From Apiosordaria backusii (lineage: Eukaryota; Ascomycota; Sordariomycetes; Sordariales; Lasiosphaeriaceae), in assembly GCA_030549205.1 (NCBI GenBank), contig JAUKTV010000004.1, forward strand, positions 1,798,001-1,862,000: a stretch of DNA of 64,000 nucleotides, given 5' to 3'. Numbering within the stretch: position 1 is the first letter of the stretch; each line of letters opens with the position of its first letter. Under the pieces are notes generated by a model. It saw only the letters and a program-made list of their open reading frames with translations, was not told where the DNA came from and made no database searches. Positions 43,878 through 56,413 of the stretch are shown one piece after another. The translations under genes were made by a program, and so were the position numbers.

Positions 43878-46800
43878 ATGGTAGTTACAAACTTGTTACA
43901 ACATTTAGCTTAATCTAGGCTGTAATTGAAAAATCCTTAATTTTTCTATTAATCTCTATTAAATCTACGTCCCGACTACTAAGTTAATACCAGCGCCTAA
44001 AGCCCTAACTAAAAAGCTACGTTAGCTACTAACTTTCAATTTAACTACTATATTAAATCGCCTTACCGTTATTATTTAACATCTTTAAGAATATACTTCT
44101 AAGCCTAATTTATCTATTACTTTTAAAAAATCCAAACTATTTCGATCTCCTATTCGAATTAACCTATTAACTTAACGCTCTACTCTAAACGTCTATAAAC
44201 GTTATACCTAAGTTACCCTGCTAATAACCTTACTATCCAGCTTTAAGCCTTCTATAGCCTCTTCTTATATTAGATTAAGCCTACTAGCTTAACCTTTTAA
44301 AATATTAATAAGTATGCTAATTAATATAACTATATAATAAACCTAATGCCTTATAGGCCTAGGATTTTATTACTATTGCCGATGTTAAATAAACCTTAAA
44401 GATCGACGTTAATATTTTTAAAAATAAAGAAGTTAGAGATTAAATACCATTAAAGTAGTTAATTAATAAGTACAATGCCTTTAAGCATTATCTTAATAAG
44501 TTTTATAAGCATTAGAATATTGTAAATATCTAACTATATCTATTACTATTAAAAAACCTTTTAAACCCCTTATCTTTAATATAGGTAGACTTCCTATTAT
44601 ATTAAAAATAAGCCTAAAATATATCGATATAATAGCTATAAATTAAGCTTTAATAATAATAACTATAAGATTAATAAAAGTAACTTAACTTTATTTTATA
44701 CTATTATAACCTAGCCTTTTTATCTATATATATACCTTTAAATAACTAAAAAGCCTTACTATCTATCCTACCTGATAATACCTTAAATGTCTATACAGAG
44801 CTTATCCCTAATAATATATAATACAATATATTAGCTTTTACAATATACCGACCTTTTCTTAAAAAGAACCTACCTTTTAATAATTTAGCTTTAACAATAT
44901 AGCTTTATTTTCTACTATCTAATCTAAATCCAAACCTTTTATTTACTTTTTAAATATCTATACTTAAGTACTTATTAAGAAATAAGCTATTACCTTTAAT
45001 ACCGGTAAATTCCTAATTAATATATATTCTTAAAGCTCTATCCTATAAGAAAGTTAAGTACAGTAAATGTAAAGTTCTAATTATATTATTTAAGATTAAA
45101 ACCAACTTTCTTTAAATATATAAGTTAGGTATATTAGACCTATTAAATAAAGAAGAGCAATATTATTAAAAAGAAGCCCTTTTCTAATAATAGTAAATAG
45201 TTAAGCTTACTATAATATTTAAACTTATATTTAAACCTTACCTCTCTATTTAAAAAGAAAGCCGCCAGATACCTTTATTTTCTACCGACATTACTAACCC
45301 TGCTTTAATATTTAAAACTGTTTTATTTAATAAGCCTACTTTAATATTTAAAACTACGCTTACACTTACTAATATACTAAGTTTTACTTAAGAATCTTCC
45401 TAAATAAAACGTCGAATCGATTTTACTTAAAAGCTTTATAAAAACCTAGAATAGATTTAAAGACAATACGCTAATACTTAAATAGCTAAGTTATAAATAT
45501 TTAAGCTACTTAAATAAAGCCTAGCCGATAAATTCGCTAGTACCTTTAAACTTCCAAACCTATTTAATAAGGTCAAAAGATATCTAGCTTTAAATTATAA
45601 ATAAGTAATAATCGATTCTTTTATACTACCTATAGTATTAAAAGCTTAAATAGTTAAGAAAAAGTTTTTAAACCTTATATAAGGTCGTAACTATATTAAT
45701 AATCAAAATATTAAATTTTATCTTAATCCTTAAACAACTCTATCCTACTAAACAATACCTTTACTTTATTAAATAACACCTCTACCCTACTAAATCGTTC
45801 GACCTTTCTAAATAAATAAGCTATTATTATAATACAATTACTATAAAGTAAAGAAATCTTCTTCTATTTTTTTAAAGTAAAGCAATATCTCTTTTATATT
45901 TAACTTAATAGTTAGACTTACCGGATAGTCTTACCGATATTAAACGTTTCTATTATAATAAGCTTAATACTTAATATCTTAATTTAAATTATAATATACT
46001 AATTTATTAACGTTTAGACTTAAAGGACATTTAAATAAGCCTATTAATATCTATTAAAGTAACTGACAATACCTATAAGTATATTAACTGCCTTTGTTTT
46101 TTCCTATATACTTAATCTTAACCCTATATTTGAACTTTCTACTTAGTTTAAATTTAAGATCTAGCTTTAGTATATTAAGTATTAAAGATTTAAAAGAAGG
46201 CAGTAATTAAAGAAGAAAAGGCAGAGGTAGTAACTTTACTAACCTTACTATAAATGTAAATAGAGATAAATATAAGTAAGCATTCTTTAACAGTCTTAAC
46301 CTGTTTAATACTATTCTTAATAAAATAGCCGACAGTATAGACACTTATAATATTAAAGAATCTATATATAGTTAGAAAATAAATATAATCGGTTACTTTA
46401 ACCCTAATAAAAAAGACAAAGGAACTATATTTAAAGAATATAACTATTAGAAAGTATATATAGAGGTCTATAGTTTTTTAAAAGCTATCTATAACTATAT
46501 AGATATTAATATTAAGCGTAATACCATCTAATACAATCTAAAAGTACTATTAGTTAAAGTAGTATCCTTTTAATATATAATAGAGCTTAATTAAGGAGAT
46601 TAAAACTAGCTTAAGGTAAGCCTATATAACTAAAAGCAAGCATTGTTAAATAGGTTTACTATACTATACAATATTGTATTAATAAAACTTCTTACTATAA
46701 AATATATCTATAAAGACTATAAAAACAATAAGCCTATTAAAGAGTATATATTTACAATTCTATAATATATTTAATCTTTTAATATTACAAATACTTCTAA

Positions 46801-47611
46801 CTTATTATAATATATCTATATAAATATTTACCTTAAACTATAATAACTGGTTAACATCCTTTATAAAAAAGACACTATTACTACCTATTTTTAGTATTTT
46901 AAAAAAAAGGCTTGCCCTTATTGTACTATAGTCTAATCCCTTACTTATAAAGTTTAAAATAAGAAATATATATTACCAATTAATATAGTCTAAAAGTTAG
47001 AAAATAATAGTAATAAAAAAAAAGTATAGTTATATAGTTAGTAGAATATATTTAAATAGATATCGACTTAAAGATAGAAATTATAGAAGTAGCTATAGTA
47101 AAGTTAGAGGTTAAAGATATTTTAATAAAGGCAATGGTTATAGTTTTAATTATAATAATAGTTATAAAGAATAGAAAAGAGGTTAAGAAAAAGATAATAG
47201 TTAAAGTCTAAAATAAAGTAACGGTTAAGGTTAAGGATAAGGAAATATGTAAGGTTTAAGAAAAAGTTAAGGTAATAATAAATTTAAAAAAGGTTTTATT
47301 AAAAGAAAGTTAAAAGGCTAAGGTAGATTTTAAAGTAAATTCTATAAATATCATTTCCTTAAAACATACTATCTTCTCTACTATAATTATTACCTTTATA
47401 GCTTAATCTATTAAAATAAATATCTATACTACCGGTATTTTAAATACTATATCCGGTACTACCGCTAGTTTAAATAAAATCCTTAAAAAGCGATATATTA
47501 TAATAATATTAAGATTGTTCTAAAGAAAGACATCGATAGATAGAAAGTAAAATCTAAATTAATAGAATCTAGCTTTTAACTTGCTAATAAGTTTACCGAA
47601 AAAGAAAATAG

Positions 47612-48290
47612 TGTTAAGATAGGTGTCTTACAGGCCTATAGGTATAGACCTGTACAGAGAACGGCGCAGAACATTAAAAGCGAAGAGGGCTTTATTTACA
47701 GTATACGATAGTGGCTAGGTATTAAAGGAAGATGGATTATAGAGGCGATGCTTTATAATATATAGAAGGTAAATACTATAATATAGGCTTATAAGGTACT
47801 GTAAAATGTAGTAAATTAGTATATTGAATTAACTTATTAATTAGGAAAATATTATAGTAAATAGTTATAAAGGATAAGACCTATTATAGGTCTTCGGCCC
47901 TATATTACTTTCTAAACTTTTCTCTATTTTAAAGCTTAAATACCTATTAAGTCTACTAACTATAGGGCTTAAATATCTATTAAGTCTATTAATTATAAGG
48001 CTTAAATGTTTATTAAGTTTACTAACTGTAGACTTAGCTGGCTAATTAAGTCTAACTGTTAAGTATATTAACTAGAAGTTATTTATAAAGTATAAGGTAT
48101 TAACGTTTTACTATTATAATATACTAACTGTTTAAGGTTTTGGATTACTTTAAAGGTTTAAAGACTATTGCAATTACTATAGTAAAGTATTAGTAAGTAC
48201 TATAATTTTAAACTATTAGTTATTATTAGCTTTATAGATTATAGGCTAAAATATACTGTAAAGTCTATAATTAAGTGCTATATTTTAATA
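47612..48290 (-). repeat. 3' LTR of Copia C (on minus strand)
   Basis: Starts on the plus strand as TGTTAAGATAGGTGTC, the reverse of the LTR end. 679 bp. Ends TATTTTAATA. Confidence 0.85.
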
Positions 48291-51200
48291 TCTTTTCTAT
48301 AGCTATAGTATATAGTATTAATTAAAAAGGCTTAGAAAGGTTTAATAGTAAGATAAAGGTATTAAATAGCATTATAAGTAAGGCTTTAGTAAAGCTGTTA
48401 GTAGGTATTTTCTTTATAAAAAGGTAGGTTATAGTAATAACTTCAGTAAATATAGCCTCTTTAACCTTTTAAAATTAAATTAAAGTATATTTAGTTTGGC
48501 AATTATACTTATTACTATAAGTAGTAACAATAGAGCCTTTATTATTATATAATAGGAAGGTAAGGCTTATAATAAGCTTAGAAATTTCCTAAAAGAGACC
48601 TTTAAGCTATATAGCTTTTTTAAAGCTTTTAATAAGCCTAGTATATTTAGCTTTTAAAATACTAAAGGATATAGTAAATACTTTTTTAAATTTCTAGTTA
48701 ATAGGTCCTTTAGTTAAGGTAAATAGCTAACTATAAGTAGATTTAACGCTTTCTTTATATTTAGCCTAGTCACTATTAATAAAGCTGATAGGCTTTAAGT
48801 TACTATTAAAGCTATAACCAATAGTATTATAAATATTAAAATAAAGATAGGAAAGTAGTAATTTTGTAGCGTTTAAGTAAATGTTAGTAGGCTATATTAG
48901 ATATTATAAGAGCTATTAAATGCTAAAGGCTATGTTAGGCTTAGTTTAAACTATAGTATATATTAAAGTACTAATTAGTTATTAATATAGATATTAATTA
49001 AAGAGGCTTATAGGGATTTTAGGCCTATTGCCTTTACTTATAATTTTAAAGCTTAATAAAAGGAAAGTTAACTTAATACTAATTCCAAAGTACTTAACTA
49101 TCTTTATAATATAGGCCTTTTAGTAGATTTAAAAGTGCCGTTAAGGCCTATTATATTTAATTTAAACATTAAAGAAGTAATAGATAAAACCTAAATCTTT
49201 AATATTATAATGCTTCCCTATAGCATTTTTTAAGGCTTAAAGCTATAGAGGCTTGAGGCTTATAATTAAATAATTGTTAATATAGCTAATAATAAAGATC
49301 TTATAGTTTAAATAAAAATAAATAACTATATTGGAAATAAAAGGCTTAAAACTTAAGGCCTAAGTTATTATAAGGACTTTCTATTATTAAAGATAAAAAG
49401 CCTACTTTAAGCTATATAAGGATTTCTTTAATAAGATAATTTAATCTTTAATAAGGTCCTATCCGACTGCTTTTAATAGTATTATAGTACTAGCATTACT
49501 ATAAATAAACTTAAGTAGTCTTTATAGAATTTTAATATAAATATTAAAATCAGTCTTTAAGTTTAAAAAGGCTCCTATAAAGTCTATCTGCTCTAAATCC
49601 TAATTAAATATAACTATAAAGGCCAGTATAATTCTCTAAGTTAAAGGCCCTATAGTAAAAGTATAGGTCTATTTAAAATCGATTTTAAAGGCCTATTAGA
49701 AACTTTAAGTAACTAATTAGGCCTTAAACTTTACTATAATGCCCTATAAATTCTTCTTATCTTTAAAGACTTAATAGTTTATAATAGACTTCTTTTTAAT
49801 TTAAGATTGGCAAATAAAATAAAAGGTCTTAATAGTAAGAAGTTAGTATAATTTAATAAAAATAGCCTATAACTATTGCTTCTTTTTAAGGTATTTTAAG
49901 GCTTATTTAAAGGTATTAAGCTTTAAGGCCTTTATAAAATAACACTCTTTATAATAAGAAACTAAGTAAAAAATAAGCTTACTATAATCTATATTATCTA
50001 TAAGTATAAATTCTTTACATTACTTTTATAAGGCTTAAGGTAGAAGGATCTTAATAATAATAGAAGGTACTGTAAGTATTGGAATTATAGGCTTAAGTAG
50101 TAGTTAAATAGGTAGTATAGAAGATGATTTAAATACTAAGGAATTAGGAATTAGTAAAATAAAAGAACTATAAATAGAAGGCTTAAAGGCTTAAATAATA
50201 ATATCCTTCTTTAACTTATTAAAGTAATTAAGGACCTTTAGGAGATCTATAGGGCTTAAAGGACCTATAATTTAAGCTAATAGGTCCTTATAGAACTTAA
50301 TAAAGCTAGTTTTAATAACTTTATTTAAACTTAAGTAAATTAAATAGGTCTAATAACCTAAAATAGCTATAAGTCTTTCTTTAATTCTTTAAAGGGTAAA
50401 CTTAAAACCTATAGTTCGATCTTTAATAAAGATATATACTATAATCTTAATACCTATAGCCCTATAGTTTAAAAGGTTTAGCTAATATAGTATTTAAAAA
50501 GGCAATAGTTTATTATAAAAGGCCTAATAAAGTATAAAATCTTTAGAACTTTAAGCTATATAGTTAATAATTTCTACTATAGAAATAGCTATATATCCTT
50601 AAAAAGTAATAAAAAGGTTTAAAGTTAAAATAGTAGCTTTAAAATAGTTTAAAATAACCTTAATAGAGTATTTAGTTAGACTATTTTAATTAAAAGTTTT
50701 AAAGCTTAATATACTAAAGCCGATATCCTTTTTAATAAAGTAGGTACTTAAGGAAAGGACTTCTTTTTCCTTATTATAGTAAAAGTAAGTAAGGTATTAT
50801 TAGAAGATATTATTTAGGCTTTTAAATAGTAAATAAAGTATTATAATAGTATTATCTTTAATAGTTAATAGTTTAAGAAATTGAAAATAGGTTTTTTAAT
50901 TTACTATAATTAAACTATAAGGCTTTTTTCATAGTAAAATAGGCTTAATAGTAATAATGTCCTTTTTTAAGTAGTTTAAGGTAAAAGAAGGGTCTTAAAT
51001 AGGATTTTTAAAAGGCCTTTAAAGGATTTTTATAATATTATAGCTTTTATAAACTAAATCTTTAAACCTAACCTTTTATAAGTTAGATATACCTTTAATA
51101 ATAAGAAAGGTCTTTTTTAAAAGGTTAAGACCTATATACCTAAACTGTATATATTAAAAAATAGCTAATCGAATTAAAGCTAATAAAGGCTTATTAAAAT

Positions 51201-53324
51201 TTTTAAAAAACTTATCTTCCTTTAAAAAGTTAAGGGCTTTAAAGAAGACCTTCTTTGAAATTTTAAAAGCTTTAAAGGTTTTAAGGAAAGTAAGGTAATT
51301 ACTAAAGTATTATTAATAAAATACTTCTAATTAAAGTTAGCCTTTAAGGCTAAAGTAGAACCTTAATCTTTTAAAATTTAAAAAGGTAATAAGATTACAG
51401 TTATTATTAGTAAGCTTTTAGCTATATAAAGCTTTTTTAATACTATATAGGCAGTCCTTATTAACAATATTTAGTAGAAAAGTAAAAATAAAGAAAGTCT
51501 TAATAAGGTTAATAGCTAAAAAATAAGCCTTATTATTATAGGTTTTAATAAAGAATTAGACTTTTATAATGCCTTTATTAATAATTTTTATAAAGCTACC
51601 CTTTATAATTAAAGGCTTAACCTTTATTTTAATAAAGTTAATAAAAAGGTTTTTATTATTATAAATATAGACTATAAACCTAATATTAAAAAGCTAGGCT
51701 TTTTTTAAAGCTAAGTTAGTATAATTAGTTAAATTAATAAGTATAAAAAGCAGGACTTTAAAAGGTAGAGATATTATAAACTTAATAAAGCTATAGTATT
51801 TATAAAGTATAGTTAAGTTTAAAGGTTTAATACTATAAAAGCCTATATTAAAGTCAAAGCTTACTATAAAAGAAATTTCCTTAGAATTTTTAAAGTCTTT
51901 AATATCCTCTTTCTTTTTATTCCCTTTTTTCTTTTTTTTCTTTTTAATAAGCCTAAGCTTTATAAGGTTCTTTATAAAGGTATTTAAAACCTTTAAAGCT
52001 TTAAAATCCTTAATAAAGGCAGTATAAAAATAAAGTATAAAAAAGGCTTAAGTAATTGTAATATTAGAAATATAGGTCTTAATTAGAAGCTTCCTTTATA
52101 AAAATTCTAATATAAAATAATAAAAATAGCCGAAATTATACTTATTTTAATAAATTAAAGCTCTAAAGTATTTACACTATAGTAGAAAACTGCCCTTTAA
52201 TAATCTTAAGTAATAATTAACCTAATCGATAAGCTAAATTATAATACTTAAGCTTTAAAGCCTTATAATAAAGGTATTAAACTTAGTATTATATTTAACT
52301 ACTTTTAATAAACTATCGAATTTAATAGTATAATAAGCCCTATAGAGCTTATTTTAAAGGACAGTTTAAGTAAGGATATACTAAGCTTATAATTATTAAA
52401 AAAGGGTTACTAAAGAGTCTTTAGCCTTAATAATAAGTAGTAGGCCTGCTTATAGGATATTCTAAATAGTAAAAAGAAGGAAGGCTTTTAAGTTATTATT
52501 TAATAAATTAATAATTAACTTAAGCTTATTTATAAACTTAAAAAGGCTTAAAACCTTTATTTAAATAATAAAAGCCTAGTATTAAAAGCACTAGTTTTTA
52601 AGACTTAAAAGCTTTTATTCTTTAATAAAGTAAAGGACCTTTTTATTAAGATCCTTTATTAAAAATATAGTAGCTTTTTAGGCAGTTTAACTTAAAAAGG
52701 ATACTATAATAAATATAACGATAGAAGCTAATAGACCTATATAAACTAAAGTAACCGAAAATAAAGGTAATATAGATAAGTCTATAAAAGGTTTAAAAGA
52801 AAACTTAAAGAGGTTTAAAGTAGTATATTGTAATAAAAGGTAAATATTAAAATTGTCAATACAGGTATTAATTTAGTTAATTTTAACATTTAAAGCTTTA
52901 ATTTAATTAATAAAACCTACTATAGTAGCTTTAATCTTACTATTAAAGATAACTATAAAGTTATTCTATAATTACTAAAAGTACTAAATAAAGTTAAGGC
53001 CTTTAAAAAGGTTGAAAGTTAATAAAAGGCCGAAGGTCTTTAAAGTTCTAAAGCTTATAAGGAGGTTATATATATCTTTATCCTCTATAGTAAAGGAAGT
53101 TGAAGGTTTAAAAAGAAAGTAAAAGTATTATTAGAAGTATTAAAATGCTGTTTTTTAGGTCTTTAATACTTAAGAAGAAAGTAAAAGTATTATTAAAAGT
53201 ACTAAAATACTATTTCTTAAGTCTTTAATAGCCTAAAATAAATAGGGCTTATAGGATAGATATTATTGTAAAGGCTATAAAATAAAGAAATTCACTTAAA
53301 TAATATAAGCCCGGGCTTATAATC

Positions 53325-54003
53325 TATTAAAATAGGTATTTTATAGGCCTATAAGTATAGACCTATATAAGGAACGATATAGAATATTAAAAGTAAAGAG
53401 GACTTTATTTATAGTATATAATAATAGCTAAGTATTAAAGGAAGATAGATTATAAAGGCAATGCCTTATAATATATAGAAGGTAAATACTATAATATAGG
53501 CTTATAAGGTACTATAGGATATAGTAAACTAGTATATTAAATTAACTTATTAGTTAGGAAAATATTATAATAAATAATTATAAAGAATAAAACCTATTAT
53601 AAGTCTTTAGCCCTATATTGCTTTCTAAACCTCTCTTTATTTTAAAGCCTAAATACCTATTAAGTCTATTAATTATAGGGCCTAAATGCCTATTAAGTCT
53701 ATTAGCTATAGGGCCTAAATGCCTATTAAGTCTATTAACTATAGACTTAATTAACTAACTAAGTCTAACTATTAAATGCACTAACCGGAAGCCGTTTATA
53801 GGGTATAGGGCGCTAACATTTTACTATTATAATACGCTAACTGTCTAAGGCTTTAGGCTACTTTAAAGGTCCGAAGACTATTGCAATTGCTATAGCAAAG
53901 TGTTAGTAAGCGCTATAATTTTAAGCTATTAGTTATTATTAGCCTTATAGGTTATAGGCCAAAATACACTGTAAAGTCTACAACTAAGTGCTGTATTTCA
54001 ACA
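53325..54003 (-). repeat. 5' LTR of Copia C (on minus strand)
   Basis: 679 bp. Ends on the plus strand with CTGTATTTCAACA. The last 200 bases are among the least mutated of this LTR family. Confidence 0.85.
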
Positions 54004-54008
54004 CTAAC

Positions 54009-54152
54009 TTAAAATAAAGCTATAGATTTAACCAAAGATAAAGCTCTAGTATTGACCTAAAATAAAGCTATAGATCTAACTAAGGATAAAGCTCTAGCAC
54101 CGACTTAAAATAAAGTTATAGATTTAACCGAGGATAAACCTTTAGGTTTAAC
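54009..54152 (+). repeat. 48-bp tandem repeat within element D (about 3 units)
   Basis: Units at 54009, 54057 and 54105 built on TTAAAATAAAGCTATAGATT. A fourth weak copy may follow. The period is a multiple of three, so a 16-residue repeat in the ancestral D protein is possible. Copia C ends only five bases before the array. Confidence 0.75.
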
Positions 54153-54612
54153 TTTAAATAAACTTATAGCTTTAAATTAAAATAAAGCTTTAGCTCTAGT
54201 TTAAAATATGCCAATCCAGTTTAGGTAGAGTAGGAATATAGTATAAGAAGAGTAGATAATAAGGAGTTAGGATAATTTAATAAATACAATGGTAGATAAG
54301 TAGGAAGAATAGGAAGCAGTAGCGGATAAGTAGAATAAAAAAAGAGAGAGAAAGAAGTAAGGATTAAATAGATATTTCTTTACTTTACTGTAATAATTTT
54401 TCTTTTTCCTTTTATTTCTTTTATTATTATAAATAAAGCTCTAAAGTAATCGATAGATATAACATTAGAGAGGGTTATTACAATAGGTTATAAAGGAATT
54501 AGGCATTACTGTTTATAGGCTAAGAAATAAAGATAGTTGTAGATATTAATAGGTATAGCTATTAATAAGTTATGCTACTAGGAGGTAGTAATTTTTCTTC
54601 GAAGGGGGGCAT

Positions 54613-54741
54613 TGTTATAGAAGGATATAGGGATATAGGATCCATATATATACATACATATAGCTATCGTATAGTAAACTTCTTCTTAATCAATCAATTA
54701 TTATACAACCAATGTTGTATGGCACCAGTGACCTCGCAATA
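54613..54741 (+). repeat. 3' LTR of element D
   Basis: 129 bp, TGTTATAGAAGGATATAGGG start, ends CCTCGCAATA. Followed by the target duplication AGTAT. Confidence 0.8.
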
Positions 54742-55734
54742 AGTATTTTCTATAAAGGTTCTTTTATTATAATTTAGCACTATAAGAATATCTTTAAACA
54801 AATAGTTTATAAGCTTTAATAGGGTTTATTTATTATAAAATAAAGGCTTAAAGGCTTAAGGCTATATTATTTTAAAGTAATATTAATAGTAGGGCCTATT
54901 TAATATTACTTTAGTAAGCTACTATAGTAAGGTTCTTTATAAAAGTAACTATATTAATAATATATAGTATAATATTAAAACTTTATTTTTATAGATCGAA
55001 GTTTTTAAGGCTTATAAACCTTTAATTAATAAGGAATTTATAAACCTTTTTAGTTATTTTAATAATTATAGTAGTATAAAAAACCTTAATAAAATTACTA
55101 TTAGCCCTAAACCTTAATTAAGAGGCTACTATAGTTTTTAAATATATAGTTTTAATTATTATTAAAAAAGTAATTATAGTAACTTTAGGCTATTTTAAAG
55201 TACTTTAAGTTACTATTAAAAGCTTAATTTACTTTATTATTTTAATTATAGTACCTTATAACTGTTAAATTTAAGCTTTTTATTTTTTAAATCGAATAGT
55301 AAAGGCCTATATACAATAGAAATTTACTAATTCCTTCCTTTTAAAAGACTTTTATTTAAGCCCTATATTTTATATTTTTAAATTTATAAAAGGCTTAATA
55401 TATTTACTACTAAAGTATCCTATAAGGCTTTAAAACCTTAATTTAATACCGATTTTAATTAAGGCTTTAACTATAATTTACTTATATAGTAAAAAGTACT
55501 AGGTTTATAGTACTTAAAAGCTTTAAAGAATAGGCTTTATTTTATATAATAAAATACTATAACTATTAATAGTAATAATCGTTAAAAAGGTCTATTCTTT
55601 TTTACTTTTTACTTACTTTAAATTTAATAAAACTACTTACTTAACTAAAGTTAAGGTAGAAGTGCTATTTTTAACTTTTATAAGGTTATAATTTATAGGC
55701 CTTTAGTGCCCTATAAGGCTTAATTTTTATATAC

Positions 55735-56413
55735 TGTTGAAATACAGTACTTAGTTGTAGACTTTATAGTGTATTTTAGCCTATAACCTATAGGGCTAAT
55801 AATAACTAATGGCTTGGAATTACAGTACTTACTAATATTCTACTATAGCAATTGCAATGGTCTTTAGACCCTTAAGGCAGCCTAAAGCCTTAGGCGGTTA
55901 GTATACTATAATAGTAAAATGTTAGCGCCCTATACCCTATAAATAGCTTTTAGTTAATGCATTTAATAGTTAGACTTAGTTAGCCAATTAAGTCTGTAAT
56001 TAGTAGACTTAATAGGCATTTAAACCTTATAGTTAATAGACTTAATAGGCATTTAAGCTTTATAATTAATAGACTTAATAGGCATTTAAGCCTTAGAATA
56101 GAAAGATATTTAAAAAGTAATATAAAGCTAAAAACTTATAATAGGTCTTATCCTTTATAACTATTTACTATAATATTTTCCTAACTATTAAGTCAATTTA
56201 ATATATTAGTTTACTATATTTTATAGTACTTTATAAACTTATATTATAGTATTTACCTTTTATATATTATAGGATATTGCCTTTATAATTTACTTTCCTT
56301 TAGTACCTAACTACTATTATATACTATAAACAAAGCCCTCTTTACTTTTAATATTCTATACCGTTCTTTATATAAGTTTATACTTATAGGCTTATAAGAT
56401 ATCTATTTTAATA
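55735..56413 (+). repeat. 5' LTR of Copia B
   Basis: 679 bp, TGTTGAAATACAG start. Contains the three 33-bp units. Confidence 0.88.

Larger units (their letters stand above)
47612..54003 (-). mobile_element. Copia retrotransposon C (6392 bp), inverted, nested in D
   Basis: Same family as A and B but on the minus strand, with 679-bp LTRs at 47612-48290 and 53325-54003. The PBS is read on the minus strand just inside the right LTR (GATTATAAGCCCGGGC, about 53309-53324). The internal part is 61 bp shorter than in A and B. The flanking five-mers AATAG and CTAAC do not match, so no target duplication is seen. The coding part is closed throughout by RIP stop codons. Confidence 0.82.
43749..54741 (+). 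mobile_element. LTR retrotransposon D with short LTRs, containing Copia C
   Basis: Target duplication AGTAT (43744-43748 and 54742-54746). LTRs of 129 bp (TGTTA...) at 43749-43877 and 54613-54741. The sequence inside the 5' LTR is ATGGTAGTTACAAAC, where TGGTAG suits priming from the 3' end of initiator tRNA-Met. A polypurine tract GAAGGGGGG lies at 54601-54609. Without element C the internal part is only about 4.3 kb. At 47421-47465 a CX2CX4HX4C zinc-knuckle can be made out if TpA is read as RIP-altered CpA/TpG, pointing to gag. No reverse transcriptase region is seen, so D may be non-autonomous or may have lost pol. Confidence 0.75.
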
